From NCBI GenBank assembly GCA_937928195.1, contig CALEYZ010000069.1, positions 1 to 16,571 of the forward strand: DNA of 16,571 nt, given 5' to 3'. Below are positions 1-6,444 of this stretch, piece after piece (the stretch's first letter is position 1; every line of letters begins with the position of its first letter). The position numbers and the translations under genes were made by a program. This DNA comes from an uncultured Limnohabitans sp. GTDB taxonomy: Bacteria; Pseudomonadota; Gammaproteobacteria; Burkholderiales; Burkholderiaceae_C. Under the pieces are notes generated by a model. It made no database searches. It was given only the letters and a program-made list of their open reading frames with translations, and was not told the origin of the DNA.

Positions 1-315
1 TTCGAGGTAGTTCATGGCATCGCCCATGTTTTCGGATTCAACTTCGTATTGGTTGAATTCGTTGTCCATGAACACATACATGGGGTCAGCAAAATAAGAG
101 TAGGTGCACTCTTTTTGGTCCAAGATCACTTGGTCCATTTTGTCGTCGGCTTTGAACACAGACTCTGTGCCCATGTTGCTGAGCAAAGCTTTCAGCTTCA
201 TGCGAACAGTGGCTGCACCGCGGCCGCCGCGGCTGTATTCAGTGCGCAAAACGATCATGGGGTCTTTGCCCTGCATGATCACGTTACCGACGCGGATTTC
301 TTGAGCTACTTTCAT
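1..315 (-). CDS. efp: Elongation factor P (partial, C-terminal part outside window)
   Basis: EF-P binds ribosomes stalled on consecutive prolines and promotes peptide bond formation. The visible 105 residues begin MKVAQEIRVGNVIMQGKDP and cover the N-terminal KOW-like domain and the start of the first OB domain; the family is usually about 185 residues, so roughly the last 80 lie beyond position 1. The domain I loop reads YSRGGRGAA, placing an arginine at residue 32 (codon 220-222). Arg at this site, rather than Lys, marks the class activated by EarP-dependent rhamnosylation, and earP lies directly upstream on the same strand with a 97-base gap. The start at 315 matches the family N-terminus exactly; the Shine-Dalgarno sequence is weak. 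The identification is secure; the modification is inferred from Arg32 plus the neighbour. Confidence 0.97.
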   Translation of the reverse strand, partial: MKVAQEIRVGNVIMQGKDPMIVLRTEYSRGGRGAATVRMKLKALLSNMGTESVFKADDKMDQVILDQKECTYSYFADPMYVFMDNEFNQYEVESENMGDAMNYLE

Positions 316-412
316 ATGGTGTCCAGTGTGGCCCTTAACAGGCGATGAGTGGTTTTGGTTTGAGGTGTTTGATTAAGGGCTACAGATGAAAGCTTGCCCA
401 AAGCCCACGATT

Positions 413-1498
413 TTAGCGCTTTTCGGACACAAATTGAAGAAGCTGGCTGACCAAGTCCAATTGAGTGAACAAACGCGCTCGTGCCGATTGCACACAGGCT
501 TCCCAAAGTGGCAAGTCAACCTCAGTCAGGGGCGCTTGCGTCAGCCCGTTCCATTTGAGGTGAAAAAGACGCAAACAGGGGGGGGCCTGCAGCCAGTCCA
601 AAAAGGCCTCAAGTTTGGGACCATGGGCACCATCCTCTTGCGGGTAAATGTGCCAGACGAAGGCTTTACCCGCCCAAAGGGCCCTCACCAAAGAGTCTTC
701 GCCACGGACAAAATTGAAATCACACGCCCCTAACAGCGCATCAAACTCAGTTTGAGAGACCGGTGGCAACATCTGGAAGGCGGGCCGGGAGGACTCGGAG
801 ATTTGCGCCAGGGCTTGGCCAAAGGCATGTGCCCCACGGCCATGGGCCACTTGCCACAGATGCTGGGGTCCATTGAATGACTTGAGCTGCATGGCTTCGG
901 CCAAGGCCGGAGGTTCATAGCAAAACAAGCTTGTACGCAGCAAGCCAGGTGGGCCGTCAGGGGGGGGCAAAGGGGGCTGCGAGCTTGGGTCTGTCAAATG
1001 GCTTTCTCGGATCAGTCCGCCTGTTTGGGCCGTGAAGCCCGGATAAAAGAACCATTTGGTGCGGCCTTTCAAGGGCCCGCTCATGACAGGCGAGGGGAGT
1101 TTGTGGCTGCGCTCAACATAGGATTCAGCACTGAGGTATTCCAAGTTCAACCAGACGGGGCAGCGGGTCGTGTCAAGTTCCGGCGAGTGCTGTGCCGCCC
1201 ACTGAACAAAGTGCGCTGGCAGTTCACAGCCAAAGGCCTCGACCCAGACCTTCGCGCGTTCTGATGCGTCATTCAAAGGCGCCGACCACGGACGGACTTC
1301 AATCTGTCCTGGTCCTCGTTGAAGTTGTGCCCAGCCGTCTTTGAAGTGCGCTTGAGGCGCCATCCATGCCAGCGCGCTGGCGTCGTCCACCCAGAGGCGA
1401 ATGTGGTGCCCACGAGACGCCAAGTCGGCGCTCAGACGCCAACAGACCCCCAGATCTCCGTGGTTGTCGATGACGCGGCAAAAAATGTCCCAAAGCAT
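413..1498 (-). CDS. earP: EF-P arginine rhamnosyltransferase EarP
   Basis: EarP transfers rhamnose from dTDP-beta-L-rhamnose to Arg32 of EF-P in the cytoplasm (established for Pseudomonas and Neisseria homologues). The 361-residue protein starts MLWDIFCRVIDNHGDLGVCW; Asp11 and Asp15 of the DNHGDLG motif correspond to the conserved N-terminal catalytic aspartates, and the C-terminal sugar-nucleotide half carries FVRGEDS (residues 263-269, with Glu267 and Asp268) and the WHIYPQEDG segment (282-290). Length is near the family's usual 370-390. An in-frame open extension upstream to 1891 runs antisense to uvrC and is not homologous, so ATG 1498 is chosen. That start has no Shine-Dalgarno sequence but has ACAAT seven bases upstream, suggesting a leaderless mRNA. 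Residues 175-185 contain a PPP-D-G / PPG polyproline stretch. Probably cotranscribed with efp. Confidence 0.95.
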   Translation of the reverse strand: MLWDIFCRVIDNHGDLGVCWRLSADLASRGHHIRLWVDDASALAWMAPQAHFKDGWAQLQRGPGQIEVRPWSAPLNDASERAKVWVEAFGCELPAHFVQWAAQHSPELDTTRCPVWLNLEYLSAESYVERSHKLPSPVMSGPLKGRTKWFFYPGFTAQTGGLIRESHLTDPSSQPPLPPPDGPPGLLRTSLFCYEPPALAEAMQLKSFNGPQHLWQVAHGRGAHAFGQALAQISESSRPAFQMLPPVSQTEFDALLGACDFNFVRGEDSLVRALWAGKAFVWHIYPQEDGAHGPKLEAFLDWLQAPPCLRLFHLKWNGLTQAPLTEVDLPLWEACVQSARARLFTQLDLVSQLLQFVSEKR

Positions 1499-1505
1499 GC
1501 GTGAT

Positions 1506-1530
1506 ATTGTCGCGCGCTTCGAGACACAAT
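1506..1530. promoter_or_regulatory. Probable bidirectional earP/uvrC promoter
   Basis: Only 39 bases separate the divergent starts. ATTGT at 1506-1510 (ACAAT read on the minus strand) and CACAAT at 1525-1530 form outward-facing -10-like elements, and each ends exactly seven bases before its ATG. The two are mirror images around a CGCGCG-containing core of 15 bases. There is no room for a normal 5' UTR, and no Shine-Dalgarno sequence precedes either gene. No convincing -35 hexamer is visible for either direction. The pattern is seen directly; promoter function is inferred. Confidence 0.5.
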
Positions 1531-1537
1531 AGCGACC

Positions 1538-3484
1538 ATGTCGAGCGTTCACCCAGAATCTTTGTTGGCCGAAGTGGCTGCACTCCCCAGTTTGCCGGGG
1601 GTCTATCGCTATTTCGATGCGGACGATCAAGTGCTTTACGTCGGCAAAGCACGCAATTTGAAAAAGCGTGTCAGCAGCTATTTCCAGAAAGACCACGGCG
1701 GCACGCGCATTGGTCACATGGTGAGCAAGATCCGGCGCATGCAAACCACAGTGGTGCGCTCGGAAGCCGAGGCCCTGCTGCTCGAAAACAACCTGATTAA
1801 AACGCTCAGCCCCAAGTTCAATATTTTGTTCAGGGATGACAAGAGCTACCCCTACCTGAAAGTATCGGGCACTGGCAGTGCCCGCAGTCATGCCAAGCAG
1901 GACGGGGTGACGCCTGATGCCTACTCACGCATTGCTTACTACCGGGGTGGGGTGGAGAAAAAACACCGGTACTTTGGCCCTTATCCCAGTGCATGGGCGG
2001 TCAAGGAAACCATTCAACTGCTGCAAAAAGTGTTTCGCCTTCGAACCTGCGAAGACACGGTGTTCGCCAACCGAACACGCCCCTGTTTGTTGTACCAAAT
2101 CAAGCGCTGCTCAGGCCCTTGTGTGGGGGTGATTTCGGTCGAGCAATACGCCGCTGATGTGGCGCAAGCCGAGGCGTTTTTGCGCGGCGAAACGCAGTCT
2201 GTCTTGAAGGCCATGGAGGCCCGCATGATGGCGCATTCCGACAAGCTCGAGTTTGAAATGGCGGCCGAAGTTCGCAATCAAATGACGGCCTTGTCACGGG
2301 TCTTGCACCAACAATCGGTCGATACCGTCACCGACACTGATGTGGACATTCTGGCGGTCAAAGTGCAGGGCGGCCGTGCCTGCGTTAATTTGGCCATGGT
2401 GCGAGGAGGGCGCCATTTGGGCGATCGGCCTTACTTTCCATCGCACGTGGAAGATGGTCATGCCTTTGGTGGCGGTGCGTTAGAGGATGATGTCAGCGCC
2501 GATCAGCAGAGTTTGGAGGTGAAGGTGTTGGAGGCGTTCATTGCACAGCACTACCTCAACATTTCGGTACCTCCCGCTTTGATTACCAGCGAGAAAGTGG
2601 ATGCCAAAGTGATTGAGGCCATTTCATCGCAATCGGGCATCAAAGTTTCGGCGGTCCACAACCCCCGTGAGCAGCGCCGTGCATGGTTGGAAATGGCTGA
2701 GAAAAACGCAGCCATTCAGTTGGCGCGCTTGTTGGCAGAGGAAGGTTCACAGCAAGCGCGAACACGGGCGCTGGTCGAAGCGCTGGATTTGACACCCGAT
2801 GACATTGATGCGTTGCGCATGGAGTGCTTCGATATTTCTCATACATCGGGTGAGGCCACGCAGGCCTCTTGTGTGGTGTTTCAAAATCACAAGCTGCAAA
2901 ACAGCGAGTACCGCCGTTACAAAATTGAAGGCATCACGCCAGGCGACGATTACGCGGCCATGCGGCAAGTGCTTCAGCGGCGCTACGGCAAGCTGGCAGA
3001 GGCCCTGCAAGCCGGTGAAGCCGATGCCAAAATCCGGATGCCTGATGTGGTCTTGATTGACGGCGGCAAAGGGCAGGTCTCCATGGCTCGGGAGGTTTTC
3101 GAAAGTCTGGGGCTTGACCTGTCATTGATTGTGGGCGTTGAAAAGGGCGAAGGCCGCAAGGTTGGACTGGAAGAGCTGGTGTTTGCCGACGGTCGCGACA
3201 AAGTCTATTTGGGCAAAGACTCGGCGGCTTTGATGCTGGTCGCTCAGGTTCGAGATGAGGCACACCGATTTGCCATTACGGGCATGCGTGCCCAACGTGC
3301 CAAAGTCAGGATGGGCGGCGGGCGTTTGGAAGAAATTGGGGGCATTGGCCCAAAAAAGCGGGCCAAATTGTTGCAGCGTTTCGGTGGGGTGCGTGGGGTG
3401 GAAGATGCCAGTGTCGAGGACCTGATGTCGGTGGATGGCATCTCGCGAGAGCTGGCCGAGACCATCTACCAGGCGCTGCACTGA
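1538..3484 (+). CDS. uvrC: Excinuclease ABC subunit C
   Basis: UvrC makes the dual 3' and 5' incisions around lesions after UvrA/UvrB recognition in nucleotide excision repair. The 648-residue protein is full length (E. coli about 610). In order: GIY-YIG nuclease domain (GVY at 21-23, YVG at 34-36, the EAEALLLENNLIK segment at 76-88 holding the catalytic Glu); the RDDKSYPY segment; a UVR/UvrB-binding motif (EFEMAAEVRNQM, about 239-250); the RNase H-like 5' nuclease domain with Asp432 (DISH), Asp508 (LIDGGKGQ) and His576 (RDEAH); and a C-terminal double helix-hairpin-helix (GGIGPKKR, VDGISREL). A linker of about 20 residues after the RDDKSYPYLKV segment is longer than in E. coli. ATG 1538 has no Shine-Dalgarno sequence and a -10-like CACAAT seven bases upstream. 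The pgsA gene follows, as in many proteobacteria. Confidence 0.98.
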   Translation: MSSVHPESLLAEVAALPSLPGVYRYFDADDQVLYVGKARNLKKRVSSYFQKDHGGTRIGHMVSKIRRMQTTVVRSEAEALLLENNLIKTLSPKFNILFRDDKSYPYLKVSGTGSARSHAKQDGVTPDAYSRIAYYRGGVEKKHRYFGPYPSAWAVKETIQLLQKVFRLRTCEDTVFANRTRPCLLYQIKRCSGPCVGVISVEQYAADVAQAEAFLRGETQSVLKAMEARMMAHSDKLEFEMAAEVRNQMTALSRVLHQQSVDTVTDTDVDILAVKVQGGRACVNLAMVRGGRHLGDRPYFPSHVEDGHAFGGGALEDDVSADQQSLEVKVLEAFIAQHYLNISVPPALITSEKVDAKVIEAISSQSGIKVSAVHNPREQRRAWLEMAEKNAAIQLARLLAEEGSQQARTRALVEALDLTPDDIDALRMECFDISHTSGEATQASCVVFQNHKLQNSEYRRYKIEGITPGDDYAAMRQVLQRRYGKLAEALQAGEADAKIRMPDVVLIDGGKGQVSMAREVFESLGLDLSLIVGVEKGEGRKVGLEELVFADGRDKVYLGKDSAALMLVAQVRDEAHRFAITGMRAQRAKVRMGGGRLEEIGGIGPKKRAKLLQRFGGVRGVEDASVEDLMSVDGISRELAETIYQALH

Positions 3485-3554
3485 TTGAAAACCCTTGACC
3501 CCCAAATTTCTCACAGTGTTTGACCTGCGGCGTCAGCGAAAAGTCACCAAGGCA

Positions 3555-3570
3555 TGACACAATAAGCACC
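3555..3570 (+). promoter_or_regulatory. Probable pgsA extended -10 promoter (leaderless)
   Basis: TG at 3555-3556 followed by one base and CACAAT (3558-3563) resembles an extended -10 element; the expected start point, about seven bases on, coincides with the ATG at 3571. No Shine-Dalgarno sequence lies in the seven intervening bases. A good -35 is not visible at 16-18 bp (TTGACC at 3520-3525 is 32 bases away). The same ACAAT-N7-ATG layout precedes uvrC and earP. Confidence 0.45.
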
Positions 3571-4137
3571 ATGTTTTTCACCATCCCCACGCTGATGACC
3601 TGGACGCGCATTGTTGCGATCCCTTTCATTGTGGGTGTGTTTTATTCTGACTTGCCCATTGAGGCGCGTAATTTTTGGGCCACCACCATGTTTGTGGTGT
3701 TTGCCATCACCGATTGGTTGGACGGCTATTTGGCCCGCAAGCTCAACCAAGCCTCTTCCTTTGGTGCTTTCCTCGACCCCGTGGCCGACAAGTTTTTGGT
3801 CTGTGCGTCCTTGCTGGTACTCGTGCATTTGCACCGCGTTCATGTGCTGGTGGCACTCATCATCATTGGCCGCGAAATTGCCATTTCTGCTTTGCGTGAA
3901 TGGATGGCGCAAATCGGCGCCAGCAAAAGTGTGGCGGTCCACTTTGTGGGCAAACTCAAAACCACCGTTCAAATGGTGGCCATTCCCTTTTTGCTGTACC
4001 ACGGTCAACTCTTTGGTGTCATTGACACCCACTTGTGGGGCACGGTGCTCATTTGGGCCGCGGCCATCCTGACCATCTGGTCCATGATTTACTACATGCA
4101 AAAGGCCTTGCCTGAAATACGTGCCCGGGTGAAATGA
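3571..4137 (+). CDS. pgsA: CDP-diacylglycerol--glycerol-3-phosphate 3-phosphatidyltransferase
   Basis: This integral membrane enzyme condenses CDP-diacylglycerol with glycerol-3-phosphate to give phosphatidylglycerol phosphate, the committed step to phosphatidylglycerol and cardiolipin. The 188-residue protein carries a complete CDP-alcohol phosphotransferase signature: Asp48, Asp51-Gly52, Ala55-Arg56, Gly65, Asp69 and Asp73 (DGxxAR-x8-GxxxDxxxD). Hydrophobic segments fit about six membrane helices (roughly 11-25, 34-48, 72-88, 90-106, 128-144, 154-176). An in-frame ATG at 3520 would add 17 polar residues unlike the family, whose members begin MxFxIPTxxTxxR, so ATG 3571 is chosen. It lies 86 bases after uvrC with no terminator between, so it may be read both from uvrC and from its own promoter. 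Confidence 0.96.
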   Translation: MFFTIPTLMTWTRIVAIPFIVGVFYSDLPIEARNFWATTMFVVFAITDWLDGYLARKLNQASSFGAFLDPVADKFLVCASLLVLVHLHRVHVLVALIIIGREIAISALREWMAQIGASKSVAVHFVGKLKTTVQMVAIPFLLYHGQLFGVIDTHLWGTVLIWAAAILTIWSMIYYMQKALPEIRARVK

Positions 4138-4163
4138 ACCTCATCACGGCTGAATGAGCGTTC

Positions 4164-5087
4164 ATGAATTCAACTGAATCAACAGCTTCTTGGGTGAAGC
4201 ACATGCCGGCGGTGTTCGTGCTCATTTGGAGCACCGGTTTTATTGTGGCGCGCTATGGCATGCCCAATTCACCGCCATTTTCCTTTCTGTGGTTTCGCTA
4301 CGCATTTTCGATCGCATGCTTTCTGATCTGGATCCGCTGGGCGCGTGTGCGCTGGCCTCAGGGCCAACGTGAGTGGCTGCACCTGGCGGTGACAGGCGTC
4401 TTGATGCATGCGGGTTACCTTGGTGGGGTCTGGGCTGCGGTTAAAGCGGGTATGGGCTCGGGCTTGTCAGCACTCATTGTGGGTTTGCAACCTGTGCTCA
4501 CGGCCATCTGGTTGTCATCGCACGGCAGCACGGGTCAAAATGTTGTGAGCCGTCGGCAATGGATGGGCTTGATGCTGGGCTTTTGTGGCTTGCTGTTGGT
4601 GGTCTGGCGCAAGCTGACGCAGGGCAGTGCCTTGGACCATGTGACACTTGTGAATCTGAGCTTTGCGGTGATGGCTTTGTTCTCCATCACCTTGGGCACC
4701 TTGTACCAAAAAAGTTTTGTCAAACCTTGTGATGTGCGCACAGCCAACACGGTTCAACTGATGGCGGCCATGCTGGTGACCACACCCTTGGCGTTGCTGG
4801 AAACCGAATCGATGCAATGGAATCCCGAGTTAATGGGGGCCATGGCGTGGTCCGTTTTGGGTCTTACCTTGGGCGGCAGCTCGCTCTTGTATTTGCTGAT
4901 CCAAAAAGGCGCTGCTGCGTCAGTCACGAGTTTGATGTACCTGGTTCCCCCATGCACCGCCATGATGGCCTGGGTGCTGTTCGATGAGCCCATCACGGCG
5001 GTCACTTTGATGGGCATTGCGCTCACAGCATGGGGCGTCAGTTGGGTGGTTCGACCTGCCAAAATATCTGAAGGAGAAAAGTCATGA
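4164..5087 (+). CDS. EamA/DMT-superfamily permease
   Basis: A 307-residue inner-membrane transporter of the drug/metabolite (EamA) superfamily. About ten hydrophobic helices are visible, arranged as two five-helix halves; the first begins near residue 14 (PAVFVLIWSTGFIVARYG) and the second half ends with the typical segment SLMYLVPPCTAMMAWVLFDEPIT (about 257-279) preceding the last helix. The substrate is unknown. It follows pgsA by 26 bases and overlaps the next gene, a tartrate/D-malate dehydrogenase, by four bases (ATGA), so the two are probably translationally coupled; export or import of a small organic acid or amino acid is a guess from that. The start at 4164 lacks a clear Shine-Dalgarno sequence; ATG 4203 (MPAVFVLIW) is an alternative. 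Confidence 0.85.
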   Translation: MNSTESTASWVKHMPAVFVLIWSTGFIVARYGMPNSPPFSFLWFRYAFSIACFLIWIRWARVRWPQGQREWLHLAVTGVLMHAGYLGGVWAAVKAGMGSGLSALIVGLQPVLTAIWLSSHGSTGQNVVSRRQWMGLMLGFCGLLLVVWRKLTQGSALDHVTLVNLSFAVMALFSITLGTLYQKSFVKPCDVRTANTVQLMAAMLVTTPLALLETESMQWNPELMGAMAWSVLGLTLGGSSLLYLLIQKGAAASVTSLMYLVPPCTAMMAWVLFDEPITAVTLMGIALTAWGVSWVVRPAKISEGEKS

Positions 5088-6169
5088 CTAAAAAGCGAAT
5101 TGCAGTGATTGCCGGCGACGGCATTGGCAAAGAAGTGATGCCTGAAGGCTTGCGCGTGATGGAGGCTGCGGCCAGCAAATTCAACTTGGATTTGCAATTT
5201 GATCACTTTGATTTTTCAAGCTGGGACTACTGTGAAAAGCACGGGAAAATGTTGCCAGACAATTGGAAAGATCAAATTGGCGGCCACGATGCCATTTATT
5301 TTGGTGCAGTCGGTTGGCCTGAAAAAATTGCAGACCATGTTTCACTCTGGGGTTCTTTGCTGTTGTTTCGTCGGGAGTTTGACCAGTACATCAACTTGCG
5401 TCCTGCCAGGTTGATGCCTGGCATCATTGCCCCAGTGGTGCGACGCGACGGCACCCCACGACAACCTGGCGAAATTGACATGTACATCGTGCGTGAAAAC
5501 ACAGAAGGTGAGTACTCCAGCATTGGTGGGCGCATGTTTCCAGGAACGTCACGTGAAATCGTGATGCAAGAAACGGTGATGTCACGGGTCGGTGTCGACC
5601 GCGTGTTGAAGTTTGCATTTGAGCTGGCGCAGTCGCGACCTAAAAAACATTTGACCAGTGCAACCAAGTCCAATGGCATTGCCATCACCATGCCTTACTG
5701 GGATGAGCGCGTGGTTGAAATGGCCAAGAACTATCCGGGCATCAACGTTGACAAATTCCACATTGACATTTTGACGGCGCACTTTGTGCAACGGCCAGAC
5801 TTTTTTGATGTGGTTGTGGCCAGTAATTTGTTCGGTGACATCTTGAGTGATTTGGGCCCTGCTTGTACGGGCACGATTGGCATTGCACCCAGCGCCAATT
5901 TAAATCCCGACCGCACGCATCCCTCTTTGTTTGAGCCTGTGCATGGTTCAGCGCCAGACATTGCTGGCAAAAACATTGCCAACCCCATTGGCCAAATTTG
6001 GTGCGGCGCCATGATGTTGGAGTTCCTGGGGTGCAAGCCCGCGCACGATGCCGTGTTAGCAGCCATTGAAAAAGTATTGGCACCTGACAGTGGTGCGCCG
6101 CGCACGGCGGATATTGGGGGTTCTGCTAATACGCAGGACGTCGGCAAAGCCATCGCCGCTGCTTTATGA
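5084..6169 (+). CDS. Tartrate dehydrogenase / D-malate dehydrogenase family protein
   Basis: An NAD-dependent beta-decarboxylating dehydrogenase of 361 residues, the usual length for the TtuC/DmlA family, which oxidises tartrate to oxaloglycolate and decarboxylates D-malate to pyruvate in the cytoplasm. Seen features: N-terminal GDGIGKEVMPEG (11-22); substrate arginines in NLRPARL (Arg106, Arg109); the IVRENTEGEYS loop with Tyr144; Lys195 in ATKSNGI; Asp228; and the metal-binding NLFGDILSDLG with Asp252 and Asp256, followed by GTIGIAPSANLN. The FSSWDYCEKHGKMLPDNW region (44-61) and ADHVSLWG (83-90) resemble tartrate/D-malate enzymes rather than LeuB or isocitrate dehydrogenase. The start has a strong Shine-Dalgarno (AAGGAGA). 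A broader role on 2-hydroxydiacids, including isopropylmalate-like compounds, cannot be excluded. It is the last gene of the pgsA-permease run. Confidence 0.88.
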   Translation: MTKKRIAVIAGDGIGKEVMPEGLRVMEAAASKFNLDLQFDHFDFSSWDYCEKHGKMLPDNWKDQIGGHDAIYFGAVGWPEKIADHVSLWGSLLLFRREFDQYINLRPARLMPGIIAPVVRRDGTPRQPGEIDMYIVRENTEGEYSSIGGRMFPGTSREIVMQETVMSRVGVDRVLKFAFELAQSRPKKHLTSATKSNGIAITMPYWDERVVEMAKNYPGINVDKFHIDILTAHFVQRPDFFDVVVASNLFGDILSDLGPACTGTIGIAPSANLNPDRTHPSLFEPVHGSAPDIAGKNIANPIGQIWCGAMMLEFLGCKPAHDAVLAAIEKVLAPDSGAPRTADIGGSANTQDVGKAIAAAL

Positions 6170-6234
6170 GAACTTTTTTCAGCAACTTTCTATATTTGAA
6201 AAATTTTTTCAGTCAAGCCCACATCAGCATTCAG

Positions 6235-6278
6235 TTTGCGTCTAGAATTCGTGTCGCACTGCGGTTTCTAGACGCAAA
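6235..6278. repeat. 13-bp inverted repeat upstream of hupB promoter
   Basis: TTTGCGTCTAGAA at 6235-6247 is the exact reverse complement of TTCTAGACGCAAA at 6266-6278, with an 18-base spacer; arm centres are 31 bp apart, about three helical turns. It ends five bases before the -35 hexamer. A third, single AGACGC sits at 6289-6294 at the end of the -35 box. There is no T tract on either side, so a regulator binding site is favoured over an intrinsic terminator for the dehydrogenase gene, but either is possible. Confidence 0.75.
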
Positions 6279-6283
6279 ATCAG

Positions 6284-6312
6284 TTGACAGACGCGTTTTG
6301 TCTGGCTAAATT
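6284..6312 (+). promoter_or_regulatory. Probable sigma70 promoter of hupB
   Basis: A perfect TTGACA (6284-6289) is followed after 17 bases by TAAATT (6307-6312, four of six matches to TATAAT). The start point would be near 6319, giving a leader of about 125 bases. A small dyad, CAGAC-N7-GTCTG (6288-6304), lies in the -35/-10 spacer. Confidence 0.65.
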
Positions 6313-6393
6313 GAAATTGACGAAACACCTTGCGGAGACAAGACTTTGTCTTAGAAGTTTTCAGAAACTTCAAACAAAAATTTTTAACAATGA

Positions 6394-6430
6394 TGAGTCA
6401 CTCGTTAAATCGAGGGCTCAAATTTTTTTT
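6394..6430 (+). terminator. Terminator-shaped hairpin in the hupB leader (possible attenuator)
   Basis: TGAGTC (6394-6399) pairs with GGCTCA (6415-6420), including one G-U, and CTCG (6401-6404) with CGAG (6411-6414), giving ten base pairs with a bulged A and a TTAAAT loop. AA and then eight T follow (6423-6430). This has the form of an intrinsic terminator, yet it sits 14 bases before the hupB start codon, downstream of the only good promoter. Confidence 0.55.
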
Positions 6431-6444
6431 CTAAGGCTCTTTGT

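Larger units (their letters stand above)
6170..6444 (+). promoter_or_regulatory. hupB upstream control region
   Basis: This 275-base AT-rich gap carries no protein gene of normal size. In order it holds: two copies of TTTTTTCAG (6174-6182 and 6204-6212); a 13-bp inverted repeat (6235-6278); a promoter (6284-6312); two small hairpins (6336-6351 and 6354-6371); a terminator-like hairpin with T8 (6394-6430) spanned by a 14-codon open frame (6390-6434); and the hupB ribosome binding site AAGG at 6433-6436. The individual elements are listed separately. Confidence 0.7.

Noticed and set aside
331..380. GCCCTTAA (331-338) / TTAAGGGC (373-380) inverted repeat in the earP-efp gap
   Set aside because: Eight-base arms separated by 34 bases, with no promoter aligned to them and no T tract; could be chance, so not annotated.
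1499..1891. In-frame upstream extension of earP (would give 492 residues)
   Set aside because: It runs antisense to uvrC, has no homology to EarP N-termini, and family length and the DNHGDLG position fit ATG 1498.
3544..4101. 185-codon open frame antisense to pgsA
   Set aside because: Composition is rich in His, Gln and Asn (reverse of codons for membrane residues), no family resemblance, and the pgsA signature on the other strand is complete.
6174..6212. Repeated TTTTTTCAG and GAAAAATTTTTTC after the dehydrogenase stop
   Set aside because: Low-complexity AT-rich sequence; no stable GC-containing stem precedes the T runs, so not called a terminator.
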